From Nocardioides eburneiflavus (GTDB lineage: Bacteria; Actinomycetota; Actinomycetes; Propionibacteriales; Nocardioidaceae): 64,000 bases of DNA. This document shows, piece after piece, positions 42,904 to 51,098 of this stretch. A model generated the notes under the pieces. It was not told the DNA's origin and did not search any database. It was given only the letters and a program-made list of their open reading frames with translations. The position numbers and the translations under genes were made by a program. The stretch covers positions 620,001-684,000 of the forward strand of contig NZ_SRRO01000001.1 of NCBI RefSeq assembly GCF_004785795.1, read 5' to 3'. Positions within the stretch are counted from its first letter, which is position 1. Every line of letters begins with the position of its first letter.

Positions 42904-43896
42904 GTGAGCAGCGTGCGGAGCTCCGTGGTGAGAGTGGTCGCGCGCGTGGCCAGCGCCCCGGCGAGTCCCATGGAACTGTTGGCGAGCATCGGGCTCACTG
43001 CCGACGTGGACCCGATGCGTGCGTCGCAGGAGGAGGTCGCGGCCGAGGACTACTACGACTTCCTCGAACGGGCCGCTCTTCCCGACGACCACGGTCTGCC
43101 CTACCGGTATGCCGACGAGCTGAGGCTCGACGACTTCAGCGCCCTGGGGCTGAGCCTGAAGACGGCGCAGACCCTTCGCGACGCCCTGCGCCGACTGGTG
43201 CGCTACATCCTGCTGCTCAGCGACACGCTCGAGTACGACCTGGTGGACCGGCACGACGGCGTTGCGACCTTGACCCTCACGCGCCCGGCGTCGCGTCGCG
43301 GCGCACGGCTGGCCAACGAGTGCGCACTCGCGGCGGTGGTCGGCGTGATGAGTGAGGCGTCCGGCAGCCGGGTGGTGCCCCGCGCGGTGTCGTTCACCCA
43401 TCCCCGTCCCGCGTCGATCGCGGAGGCGCACTCGTGGTTCGGTTGCCCGGTCACCTACGAAGGTCGTCGGAATGCCCTTGAGTTCGACGCCGCGACGCTG
43501 GCGGTCCCGGCCAGGTTGGCCGACCAAGGTCTGTCGTCCTTCCTGCTCGCCCACCTGGAGCAGCTCCGGTCCGAGCAGGCTGAACGCACGCTGGTCGACG
43601 TCGTCCACGCGTCGATCACCGACCTGCTCCCCGATGGGCTTCCCACGAAGTCGGTGATCGCCCGGCGTGTGGGGATGAGTGAGCGCACCCTCCACCGACG
43701 CCTGGCAGCAGAAGGAGAGACGTTCCAGTCGCTCACGACGCGCGCTCGTCGCGAAGCGGCCGAGGCGTTGCTCACCGACTCCCGTCACTCGCTCGCGGAG
43801 GTGGCGTTCCTCGTCGGGTTCTCCGACCAGAGCTCGTTCCAGCGCGCGTTCAGGGGGTGGACGGGGCAGACTCCTCGGAGCTTCAGGTGCGCTTGA
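42904..43896 (+). CDS. AraC-family regulator with Arabinose_bd-type sensor
   Basis: 330 residues from GTG at 42904. The N-terminal domain (PMELLASIGLTADVDPMRASQEE...GLPYRYADELRLDDFSALGLSLKTAQTLRDALRRLVRYILLLSD) is the PF12625-type ligand domain of regulators such as OruR and ArgR of pseudomonads. The C-terminal double HTH reads KSVIARRVGMSERTLHRRLAAEGETFQSLTTRARREAAEALLTDS and SLAEVAFLVGFSDQSSFQRAFRGWTGQTPRSFR. Divergent from the MDR gene, so it most likely activates that operon in response to a small molecule. Confidence 0.92.
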   Translation: MSSVRSSVVRVVARVASAPASPMELLASIGLTADVDPMRASQEEVAAEDYYDFLERAALPDDHGLPYRYADELRLDDFSALGLSLKTAQTLRDALRRLVRYILLLSDTLEYDLVDRHDGVATLTLTRPASRRGARLANECALAAVVGVMSEASGSRVVPRAVSFTHPRPASIAEAHSWFGCPVTYEGRRNALEFDAATLAVPARLADQGLSSFLLAHLEQLRSEQAERTLVDVVHASITDLLPDGLPTKSVIARRVGMSERTLHRRLAAEGETFQSLTTRARREAAEALLTDSRHSLAEVAFLVGFSDQSSFQRAFRGWTGQTPRSFRCA

Positions 43897-43948
43897 GGCT
43901 GATCCGGTCGACCTACAGCCCCGACGAAGGCTGTCCGCGACCGGAACC

Positions 43949-45430
43949 CTAGGTCCGGGCGTCTGTTCGATGGGACATTCCAGCGGGAGCGTGGAGTGGC
44001 TGTCGTCCATCGGGCCGGTCGGTCCCGCGGGTGTGGAACAGCGCGAGCCTGAACGCAGCCCACAGGACACCGGTTGCCGCGGTGGCCGTGAGGGCGAAGC
44101 CGAGGTCGGGCTGGAACAGCGTGATGGTGCTGAGCGGAGTGCCGTACATCTCCGGCACCAGGACGACGATCACCCCCGCTGCGGCGACCGTGGTGAGGAG
44201 CGGGAACCAGAGGCTGAACAGGCCGAAGGCGCCCGACTTCGCGCGGAGGTCGGCACGGTGACGCCAGGCCCAGGCCATGCTGAGCGTGTAGGCGCCAGGT
44301 AGGAGCAGCAAGCCGATGAACAGGGCCTTTTGAGCCAGGTGTGACCCTTCGCCGGCGTAGTCGAGCCCCAGCGCCTGGGCCGTGATGGCGTTGCGGAGCT
44401 GGGTCGTCTCCCCGAAGCCGAGGCCGCTTCCGGCGTTGACCAGGACAACCACAGCCTTGTTCTCGGACGGGAGCATTGTCGCCAGCGTCTCGTAGCCGGG
44501 ACTGGCCCCCGAGTGCCAGACGGTCCCGTTGCCCGCGTCGACGAACCAGCCCAGGCCGTAGAACGGCGAGGCCGTGCTCGCGGGGCGCATCATCTCGGCC
44601 TTGACCTCCGCGCTCAGCACGTCGGCTCGGCCGTTCACCATCGTCTGGAGGAAGCGGGCGACGTCGTTCGCGCTCGCGACGATGCCTCCTTGCGGGGCCG
44701 TGCCGAGCTGCGTGCGCATTCCGGAGAGTGGCCGCTTGGTGCCGAACCACGGCCGGTGGCCGGTCGCCATGTCCGCGTGGAACCGACCATCGGCGACGAA
44801 GCTGTCCCGCATGCCCAGGGGCTCGAGGACGTGCTCCGTGACGTAGGCCTGGTACGACTGCCCGCTGACGACCTCGACCACGCGTCCGAGGACCTGGTAG
44901 TTCGCATTCGAGTACTCCCACCGTTCCCCGTCGGCGTGGGCCGGGCCGGCCTCTGCCAGCCGGGCGACCCGCTCCGCGAGCTCGTCATCCTCGCCGGTCA
45001 TGTCAGTGTGCGAGATGTTGCCCTGCAGGGTGGAGAAGCCGCTGGTGTGGCTGAGGAGCTGACGGAGCGTGACGTCCCCCGCAGGGCTGTCCGTGAAGTC
45101 CTCGAGGTAGCGCAGGACCGCGGCGTCCAGATCGACCCTGCCCGCCTCGACGAGCTGCATGACCGACAGCGCGGTAAAGCTCTTGGAGATCGAGCCGGTC
45201 AGGAACGGAGTGTCCGGGGTGACCTCCTCGTCACTGCCGAGCTCGACCACGCCTCGCGCGCCGGCTGAGGTGATCTCCCCGTCGGCCACGACTGCGTAGG
45301 CGAGGCCCGGTGCGCCCGAAGCGCCCATCTGGCCGTCGATGACGTCCTCGACGGAGTCGTCCGGCGCGCTCACTGGCAACGCGGTCGCCAGCCCGACGAC
45401 GAGCATCGTCACCAGGGTCTTCACCACCAT
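43949..45430 (-). CDS. Beta-lactamase-family serine hydrolase with C-terminal membrane helices
   Basis: 493 residues. Signal peptide VVKTLVTMLVVGLATALPVSA, then a class-C beta-lactamase/PBP-like domain: SxxK in TGSISKSFTAL, YxN in WEYSNANYQVLG, and HSG in VWHSGASPGYE as the third motif. After about residue 355 come three to four hydrophobic helices (KALFIGLLLLPGAYTLSMAW; GLFSLWFPLLTTVAAAGVIVVLV; LGFALTATAATGVLWAAFRLALF). This is an extracytoplasmic esterase or peptidase anchored by its tail. ATG at 45430 overlaps the stop of the upstream DUF4386 gene by 1 nt. Third gene of the TetR-linked module. Confidence 0.92.
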   Translation of the reverse strand: MVVKTLVTMLVVGLATALPVSAPDDSVEDVIDGQMGASGAPGLAYAVVADGEITSAGARGVVELGSDEEVTPDTPFLTGSISKSFTALSVMQLVEAGRVDLDAAVLRYLEDFTDSPAGDVTLRQLLSHTSGFSTLQGNISHTDMTGEDDELAERVARLAEAGPAHADGERWEYSNANYQVLGRVVEVVSGQSYQAYVTEHVLEPLGMRDSFVADGRFHADMATGHRPWFGTKRPLSGMRTQLGTAPQGGIVASANDVARFLQTMVNGRADVLSAEVKAEMMRPASTASPFYGLGWFVDAGNGTVWHSGASPGYETLATMLPSENKAVVVLVNAGSGLGFGETTQLRNAITAQALGLDYAGEGSHLAQKALFIGLLLLPGAYTLSMAWAWRHRADLRAKSGAFGLFSLWFPLLTTVAAAGVIVVLVPEMYGTPLSTITLFQPDLGFALTATAATGVLWAAFRLALFHTRGTDRPDGRQPLHAPAGMSHRTDART

Positions 45431-46218
45431 CACTCGCCGGCCGAGGCCCTGGCTCCCTCGACAGGTGCGGCCGGGGTCACACGGCGGCCGGTGGCGACGA
45501 GCAGGAGCCAGACGGCGAAGCTCATCTCGCCGATCACCGATGGCACTGCGACGATGGCGAGGAAGAGGTCGGCGGAGGCCTCGTAGTCGGCCAGCAGCAG
45601 GTGGGCGACCGTGTCGACGGCGTACGCCGCGCCGGCGGCCAGCAGCAGCCAGGCAATCCACCTCGGTCCGCGGGCCCTGAGCAGCAGCACACCCAGGACC
45701 ACCAGGTGGGCGCCAAAAGCGGCCAGACCCGCGACCCAGGTGAAGTCGAAGGTCTGCAGCGCCAAGAGCACGGCGTCGTCGGTCGCCTCTCCGAAGGCGT
45801 CCGGTGTGCCGGCCAGCCAGATCGCGGCGTAGAGGAAGCCGAGTGCGGCCCCGAGTACGACGGTGTAGGTCAGCCGGAACCAGGCCGAGAGCAGGGACAG
45901 GTCGCGGTGGACGGGGCGGAAGAGCACCCACAGGGCCCAGGCGACGACGACGTCGATGATGAAGATGCCGACGAAGGCGACGGCGCCGAGGCGGAAGGAG
46001 GTCTCGGAGTCCTGCAGCGCGGCCGCGGTGCCTGCGGCGTCGCCAGGGTGGATGACGGGGCTGAGGGCCAGGAAGTTGGCGAAGATGGCCAGGACGAAGA
46101 TGGCGAGGTAGCCGCCTGCCGCCCAGACGGCGGCGGTGCGCGGGGCGGTCGTCGGACCGGTCGTCGCGGTCGTCGTGGCGGGGGTGTTCGTGGTGGTGCT
46201 GGCTGTCGTGGCGTTCAT
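45430..46218 (-). CDS. DUF4386-like membrane protein, second copy
   Basis: 262 residues. The N-terminus is an unusual Thr/Ala/Pro-rich stretch (MNATTASTTTNTPATTTATT) before six hydrophobic helices. PVIHPGDAAGTAAALQDSETSFRLGAVAF matches VVPGDAAATADNIRAQETFFRWGLAGEA in the copy at 41018, and VPSVIGEMSFAVWLLLVATG matches its C-terminus. Position in the operon is the same as in the other module: after the MDR gene (63 bp) and before a serine hydrolase (1-nt overlap). Function unknown. Confidence 0.85.
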   Translation of the reverse strand: MNATTASTTTNTPATTTATTGPTTAPRTAAVWAAGGYLAIFVLAIFANFLALSPVIHPGDAAGTAAALQDSETSFRLGAVAFVGIFIIDVVVAWALWVLFRPVHRDLSLLSAWFRLTYTVVLGAALGFLYAAIWLAGTPDAFGEATDDAVLLALQTFDFTWVAGLAAFGAHLVVLGVLLLRARGPRWIAWLLLAAGAAYAVDTVAHLLLADYEASADLFLAIVAVPSVIGEMSFAVWLLLVATGRRVTPAAPVEGARASAGE

Positions 46219-46281
46219 CGGTGCTGCTCCTGTTGGGGGTTAGCTGGCGGGTGTCGGAGGGTGTGAGGCGCTCGTGGTGGG

Positions 46282-47247
46282 TCAGGGGATGACGGCGACC
46301 TTGCCGCGGGCGTGTCCGGACGCGACGTGGTCGATGGCCTTCGCCGCCTCGTGCAGCGCGTAGGTGCGTTCGAGTGCCGGTCGGAGGTGGCCGTCGTCGA
46401 CCAGCTGGGCCAGGGTGCCGAGGTCGTCGGCGTTCTCCTTGCTCATCAGGGCAGTGAGCCGCTGGCGGATGAACGGTGAGAGCGCCAGGGCGGCGAGCTG
46501 GCGGTGGGTGCCGCCGAGCCAGCGGTCGCCGCCCTCGCCGCCGACGATGACCAGGGTGCCGGTGTCGGTGAGGAGTCGGCGCAGCTGGCGGAGCGGGCGG
46601 AGGCCGCCGATGTCGAGGACTACGTCATAGCGGGTGCCGTCGTCGAGGTCGTCGCGGGTGTAGTCGATGACGCGAGTGGCGCCGAGCGAGCGGACCAGGT
46701 CGGCCTTGGCGCCGCTGGCCACGCCGGTGACCTCGGCTCCCTGCGCGACCGCGATCTGGACGGCGTACGACCCGACCCCACCGGACGCGCCGATGACCAG
46801 CACCCGGTCCTCGGACCGGACCCCGCCAGCGGCGCGGATCGCCTGGAGCGCGGTGAGCCCGGACACCGGCAGCACGGCGGCTTCCTCGAACGAGAGAGCG
46901 GCCGGCTTGCGGCCCACCCGCGCCTCCTGCACCACGGCCAACTCGGCGAAGGACCCGTCGGCCGTGCCGATGACCTCGTCCCCGACGGCCACGGCGGTGA
47001 CCTGCTCGCCGACCTCGGTGACGACGCCGGCCACGTCTCGGCCCGGTACCGGGTACTTGGGGCGCCGCAGGCCGAACGCCAGGCGCACAGCGTAGGGACG
47101 TCCCGCCATGAGGTGCCACGTGCCGCGGTCCACACCGGCGGCGCGGACGCTCACGAGGACGTCGCGCGGGCCGGGGACCGGCGCGGGCGCGTCGGTGAGG
47201 GACAGCTGCTCACTTCCGCCGTAGCGGTGCTGGTGGACGGCTCGCAT
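46282..47247 (-). CDS. MDR-family quinone oxidoreductase-like protein, second copy
   Basis: 321 residues; AGGAG lies 6 nt before ATG at 47247. Same branch as the gene at 41825: LVSVRAAGVDRGTWHLMAGRPYAVRLAFGLRRPKYPVPGRDVAGVV, ASGGVGSYAVQIAV, and YALHEAAKAIDHVASGHARGKVAVIP. No zinc ligands. NADPH-dependent reduction of quinones or enones is the family activity. First gene of the TetR-linked operon; its promoter overlaps two probable TetR operators (47264-47272 and 47297-47305), so repression by the divergent regulator is likely. Confidence 0.93.
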   Translation of the reverse strand: MRAVHQHRYGGSEQLSLTDAPAPVPGPRDVLVSVRAAGVDRGTWHLMAGRPYAVRLAFGLRRPKYPVPGRDVAGVVTEVGEQVTAVAVGDEVIGTADGSFAELAVVQEARVGRKPAALSFEEAAVLPVSGLTALQAIRAAGGVRSEDRVLVIGASGGVGSYAVQIAVAQGAEVTGVASGAKADLVRSLGATRVIDYTRDDLDDGTRYDVVLDIGGLRPLRQLRRLLTDTGTLVIVGGEGGDRWLGGTHRQLAALALSPFIRQRLTALMSKENADDLGTLAQLVDDGHLRPALERTYALHEAAKAIDHVASGHARGKVAVIP

Positions 47248-47263
47248 GACATGCTCCTTTGCT

Positions 47264-47316
47264 TACGGTGTAAGTTATTAACCGCGACGATAAAAGTACG
47301 GTGTATGTTTTGTCAA
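47264..47316 (-). promoter_or_regulatory. Promoter and twin TetR-type operators
   Basis: Read on the minus strand: TTGACA (47316-47311), 17-nt spacer, TTATCG (47293-47288). The 9-mer TACGGTGTA occurs at 47264-47272 and again at 47297-47305, start to start 33 bp (three helical turns). The first is within the perfect palindrome TTAC-GGT-GTAA (47263-47273). One copy sits between the -35 and -10 boxes and the other just downstream of the expected start, ideal for repression of the MDR operon and autoregulation. Confidence 0.7.
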
Positions 47317-47361
47317 CGACCGTTGCATGACGGTCACCAGACGGTCATGAAGGGGACACGA

Positions 47362-48045
47362 ATGGCAGGCAGACCACGCTCGGGCGCGGAGCGACTCACG
47401 CGCGAAGCAATCGTGATCGCGGCCGTCGCCCTGGCCGACGCGGAGGACCTCGCAGCGCTGTCCATGCGTTCGGTCGCACGCCAGCTCGGCGTGATGCCGA
47501 TGTCGCTGTACAACCACGTCGCGAACAAGGAGGACCTGCTCGACGGCATGGTCGACGTCGTGTTCGCCGAGTTCTACGCCCCCGTGCCCGGAGCCGAGTG
47601 GCGCAGCGAGCTGCGACGACGGGTCGTCACCGCCCGCATGGCCCTCAAGCGACACCCGTGGGCGGTCGGGCTGATGGACTCCCGCCGCAACCCCGGCTTC
47701 GCGACGTTGCTGCACCACGATGCGGTGATCGGCTGCCTGCGCGAGGCCGGCTTCTCGCTGAAGCTCACCGGACACGCCTTTGCCGTCCTCGACGCCTACC
47801 TCTATGGCTTCCTGCTCCAGGAGGTGAGCATGCCGTTCGAGCCCGGACAGGACCTCGCCGAGCTCGGCACCCAGATGGTGGCTGCGCTACCGGAGGGCCA
47901 GCTGCCCTACTTCCGCGAGTTCACCCTGGAGCACGCCCTCAAGCCCGGCTACGACTTCGGCGACGAGTTCGAGGTCGGGCTCGACCTCGTCCTGGACGGA
48001 CTCGCCGAGCGCCTGGCCGAGCAGCAGCAGAGCCGGGCATCCTGA
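47362..48045 (+). CDS. TetR-family repressor (TetR_C_1 type)
   Basis: 227 residues from ATG at 47362, preferred over 47347 because AGGGGA lies 6-7 nt upstream. HTH: LTREAIVIAAVALADAEDLAALSMRSVARQLGVMPMSLYNHVANKEDLLDGMVD, the exact TetR form with LGVMPMSLYNHVANKEDL. The C-terminal domain is the tetracycline-repressor-type helical bundle (VVTARMALKRHPWAVGLMDSRRNPG...YGFLLQEVSMPF). It should bind the TACGGTGTA operators in the divergent promoter and respond to a small hydrophobic inducer. Confidence 0.93.
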   Translation: MAGRPRSGAERLTREAIVIAAVALADAEDLAALSMRSVARQLGVMPMSLYNHVANKEDLLDGMVDVVFAEFYAPVPGAEWRSELRRRVVTARMALKRHPWAVGLMDSRRNPGFATLLHHDAVIGCLREAGFSLKLTGHAFAVLDAYLYGFLLQEVSMPFEPGQDLAELGTQMVAALPEGQLPYFREFTLEHALKPGYDFGDEFEVGLDLVLDGLAERLAEQQQSRAS

Positions 48046-48069
48046 CCGTCGGCTGCCGGCACAACGGGT

Positions 48070-48741
48070 CTACGCGGGTCGGCCGCCGTCCACACGTCCG
48101 CTCTCGTAGGCCCAGATCACGAGCTCGACGCGGTTACGTGCCGACAGCTTGGTCATCAGTGCGCCGACGTGGGTCTTGACGGTGCTCATCGAGAGGTGCA
48201 GGTCCTCGGCGATCTCTGAGTTGGTCCGACCGTCGGCAACCAGGGCGAGGACCGCTTCCTCTCGCGGTGTCAGCGGGTCGACGGGCTCGGCCACCGAGCC
48301 GACCCGCGACGAGGCGAAAGTGGCGAGGAGTCGTGCCGTCACCGCTGGTGCGATGAGCGCCTCGCCGTCCGCTGCGGACCGTACGGCGCGGGCCAGCAGG
48401 TCGGGATCGGCGTCCTTGAGGAGAAAGCCCTTCGCGCCGGCGCGCAGGGCGTCGTAGACGTACTCGTCCTGGTCGAACGTGGTGATCACGATCACGGGGA
48501 CCGGATCGTCGACGTCGGGGCCAGCAACCTGGCGGGTGGCCTCGATGCCGTCCAGGACCGGCATCCGGATGTCGAAGATGCACACGTCGGGACGGAGCGT
48601 CCGGACCAGCTCCACGGCCTCACCGCCGTCTCGTGCTTGACCGACGACCTCGATCGAGGGCTCTGCGTCGAGGATGGTGGCCAGCCCGACGCGGACCATG
48701 TCTTGGTCGTCTGCGATCAGGAGCCGCACGGGAGTCGTCAT
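48070..48741 (-). CDS. LuxR/NarL-family response regulator
   Basis: 223 residues from ATG at 48741. Receiver domain: LLIADDQDMVRVGL, phospho-acceptor Asp in DVCIFDIRMPVLDG, VITTFDQDEYVYDALRAGAKGFLLKD. Output HTH: LTPREEAVLALVADGRTNSEIAEDLHLSMSTVKTHVGALMTKL. Starts 4 bp after the stop of the cognate kinase gene at 48746 and so is co-transcribed with it. Probably controls the divergent membrane protein gene at 50044 or one of the neighbouring modules. Confidence 0.95.
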   Translation of the reverse strand: MTTPVRLLIADDQDMVRVGLATILDAEPSIEVVGQARDGGEAVELVRTLRPDVCIFDIRMPVLDGIEATRQVAGPDVDDPVPVIVITTFDQDEYVYDALRAGAKGFLLKDADPDLLARAVRSAADGEALIAPAVTARLLATFASSRVGSVAEPVDPLTPREEAVLALVADGRTNSEIAEDLHLSMSTVKTHVGALMTKLSARNRVELVIWAYESGRVDGGRPA

Positions 48742-48745
48742 CTGG

Positions 48746-49912
48746 TCACTTCCTGGCGCTCGGTGTGACCGGAACGATCGCCTCGACCGTCCACCCGCCG
48801 GCTGGATCCGGCCCGGCCTGCACTGCTCCGCCGACGAGTGAGACGCGCTCTCGCATGCCTGCCAGCCCGTAGGAGGGAGTGGTCCGTCGTCCACGTGCGG
48901 GCGCGGCCGGCCGCCCGTCATCATGCACGCGCAGCCGCACCAGGTCCTTGTCCCGCGCGAGGTCGATCGCGACCACGGTGGGCTCCACGGCGTGACGCCG
49001 AGCGTTGGTCACGGCCTCCTGCGCGGCACGGAAGAGCGCCGACCCGATCGCCGCCGGCAGCCGTTCGACGTCCCCTGAGGTGTGGACGACCACCTGCGGG
49101 CCTTCGCCATGGTGCTGGGCCAGCATGGGGATGTCCTTCACCCCGTACGTCGGTGTCCGGGCGTGCCCGTCGTCCTCCCCCTCACGCAGCACCGCCACCA
49201 TGGAACGCATGTCCTCGAGGGTCTGGGTCGCGGCTTCCTCCACTCCGTCCATCGCCTCGACGGCGGCGGTCGGGTCGGTCCGGCCTCTGACTTTCGCCGC
49301 TCGCGCCTGCATCAAGATGCCCGACACGTGGTGCGCAACGGTGTCGTGCAGGTCGCGCGCCAGTCGCTCCCGCTCCCGCAACCGGACCTCCTCGCGCGCC
49401 CGCACCTGCGAAGCAGCCCAGAACCGCGCCAGGGCGCCGAGGGCGACCGGCAGCATCAACGCCCCGACCCCGAGCAGCATCGACGCGCCGCTGGAGTCGT
49501 ACTGCGGCTCCCGGCCCAGATGTGCCCCGAGCAGGAAGACGCAGCCCGCCACCACACCCCGGCCGCTGGCCCACCGGCCCAACGAGTAGGCGAGCAACAG
49601 CACCACGGCGGTGACGTTGAGGACGCTGTACGGCTCTCCTGCCAGCGCAGGGACCACTCCCGCCACCGTCTGCGCCCCGTAGGCAACGACGAGCATCGCC
49701 AGCGGATGACGGGCACGCCACCACAGCGCAGCGACACAGACCAGCGCCCACCCCGCGTCCCAGACCGGCCACACCACATCAGTACGGAGGCCAGCCTCCA
49801 ACACCGTCAGCGGGACCAGGCCAGCCACCAACGCCCGGTCCCACCACGCCGTGCCCGGCGGCGCAACCGCCCGCGGTTCGTCCCACAATGCTCGCAGCGG
49901 ACCTCGGCCCAT
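48746..49912 (-). CDS. Sensor histidine kinase (HisKA_3 type)
   Basis: 388 residues from ATG at 49912 (GAGGTG upstream). Five or so N-terminal membrane helices without an extracellular domain, typical of DesK/NarL-partner kinases of actinobacteria. HisKA_3 box: RERERLARDLHDTVAHHVSGILMQ with the phospho-His. ATPase: FRAAQEAVTNARRHA, VHDDGRP, SYGLAGMRERVSLVGG. An intramembrane sensor of membrane or envelope stress is the common role. Pairs with the regulator at 48070; divergent from 50044 by 131 bp. Confidence 0.95.
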   Translation of the reverse strand: MGRGPLRALWDEPRAVAPPGTAWWDRALVAGLVPLTVLEAGLRTDVVWPVWDAGWALVCVAALWWRARHPLAMLVVAYGAQTVAGVVPALAGEPYSVLNVTAVVLLLAYSLGRWASGRGVVAGCVFLLGAHLGREPQYDSSGASMLLGVGALMLPVALGALARFWAASQVRAREEVRLRERERLARDLHDTVAHHVSGILMQARAAKVRGRTDPTAAVEAMDGVEEAATQTLEDMRSMVAVLREGEDDGHARTPTYGVKDIPMLAQHHGEGPQVVVHTSGDVERLPAAIGSALFRAAQEAVTNARRHAVEPTVVAIDLARDKDLVRLRVHDDGRPAAPARGRRTTPSYGLAGMRERVSLVGGAVQAGPDPAGGWTVEAIVPVTPSARK

Positions 49913-50043
49913 CACCTCAGCGTAGAGGCAGAACCCGCTCGGCCGGACGGTACCTGGGGCCACTCCGGGCTGTCCTCGAGGACGAGACGAAGACGGCCTC
50001 AGCTCCGATGTGGCCGCGCGCCGATCCGAGCAGGGTGAAGAAC

Positions 50044-50793
50044 ATGACACGACTCACCTCCACCACCCGTCCCTCCGCATCCACCACGACCGCCCCCACC
50101 ACGACCGCCCCCACCGCGGTCACGCCGGCGCCCACCTCGACGTCGGCAGCGCTGATCCGCACCGCCGGCGTTGCAGCCCAAGTGGTCGCCGGCACCTACG
50201 TCATCGGCTTCCTCGCGATGGTCGCCTACCTCGTTCCCCGCGGCTTCACGTCTCCCGTGGACGACCCCGCAGCGTCGCTGGGATTCCTCCGAGACCACCA
50301 GGGCGAGCTGGGCGCCTGGTACTTCGTGCTCTACCTCCTCGGCGGAGCCGCGATGGCGCTGGTCTCGCTCGGAGTCGCTCAACGCCTCGCGCCAGCACCC
50401 GCACTGGCCCGAGTCTCCGCAGCACTCGGACTCATCTGGTCCGGCCTGCTCATCGCCAGCGGAAGCATCGCCCTGGTCGGCCAGCACGCCGCCGTGACCC
50501 TGCACGCGCAGGACCCCGACCTCGCCCTCACCACCTGGGTCTCGACCAGCGTCATCCAGGACGCCCTCGGCGGCGGCATCGAGGTCGCCGGCGCACTCTG
50601 GGCAGCCGCAGTCGGAGTCGCCGTCCTCCGGTCCCGCGCGCTCTCCGCCCCGCTCGGAGGTCTCGCGCTCGGTCTCGCGGCGGTGGGGATGGCCACCGTC
50701 GTCCCGGCTGCGGCCGATGCTGCGACCTCCATCTTCGGGCTCGGGCTCATCGTCTGGTTCACCTGGCTCGGCCTCGCCCTCCGACGCCGCTGA
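50044..50793 (+). CDS. Multi-helix membrane protein, DUF4386-related in form
   Basis: 249 residues from ATG at 50044. A Thr/Pro/Ala-rich N-terminus (STTRPSASTTTAPTTTAPTAVTPAPTST, as in the protein at 45430) then six hydrophobic helices (VVAGTYVIGFLAMVAYLV; WYFVLYLLGGAAMALVSLGVA; VSAALGLIWSGLLIASGSIAL; DALGGGIEVAGALWAAAVGVAVL; GGLALGLAAVGMATVVPAAA; IFGLGLIVWFTWLGLAL). No family assigned with certainty. Divergent from the kinase gene, hence a likely target of that two-component system. Confidence 0.75.
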   Translation: MTRLTSTTRPSASTTTAPTTTAPTAVTPAPTSTSAALIRTAGVAAQVVAGTYVIGFLAMVAYLVPRGFTSPVDDPAASLGFLRDHQGELGAWYFVLYLLGGAAMALVSLGVAQRLAPAPALARVSAALGLIWSGLLIASGSIALVGQHAAVTLHAQDPDLALTTWVSTSVIQDALGGGIEVAGALWAAAVGVAVLRSRALSAPLGGLALGLAAVGMATVVPAAADAATSIFGLGLIVWFTWLGLALRRR

Positions 50794-51060
50794 CCACGTA
50801 CAACCGACAGCAGCCCCCGCCGACCGCGGGGGCTCTGACGGCTGACAGGAGACAGGCGGAAGGGCTGGGGTCTGGACGGCGATGGCCCTGTTGCAGGACC
50901 ACCAGGACGGCAGACACCGGTCCACAGTTGGTCCGCAAGCAGTCCAATCTGGTCCAACTGCTGCCGACATTCCCAGCGGTCTCACCCCGACGTTTCGCAG
51001 GCCAGATGAGGTTCTTGGCAAGCTGCCAATGTTGACCGTGGGGACCACAACCCCCGTGGT
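50794..51060. other. Gene-free right end of the menB island
   Basis: With the repeat, 305 bp lack a gene. It holds GTCC/GGTCC-rich short direct repeats (GGTCCACAGTTGGTCCGCAAGCAG) and a GGGGACCAC/GTGGTCCC inverted pair ending at the 22-bp repeat. These could be recombinase arm sites or the remnant of a lost integrase region. Confidence 0.4.
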
Positions 51061-51082
51061 CCCTTCCCCTGGTACTTCTGAG
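51061..51082. repeat. 22-bp direct repeat, right copy of menB 3' end
   Basis: Identical to 38360-38381. It is the orphan tail of menB, 16 bp before the start of the sterol-desaturase gene, and marks the right boundary of the inserted segment. Confidence 0.85.
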
Positions 51083-51098
51083 CCCGCACAATGCGCGG

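Larger units (their letters stand above)
38382..51082. mobile_element. Probable 12.7-kb genomic island at the menB 3' end
   Basis: The 22-bp menB tail recurs at 51061 just before the sterol-desaturase gene, which in the ancestor would follow menB by about 17 bp. Between the copies lie accessory-type genes: toxin and broken antitoxin, two duplicated oxidoreductase/membrane/hydrolase modules with their own regulators, a two-component system. No integrase, transposase or transfer gene is visible, so the element is either decayed or mobilised in trans. Direct-repeat duplication of a gene 3' end is typical of tyrosine-recombinase insertion. Confidence 0.7.

Noticed and set aside
43896..43949. Inverted repeat between the AraC and serine-hydrolase gene ends
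   Set aside because: Only short CCGGTCG/CGACCGG complementarity with poor extension; weaker than the four junction repeats reported.
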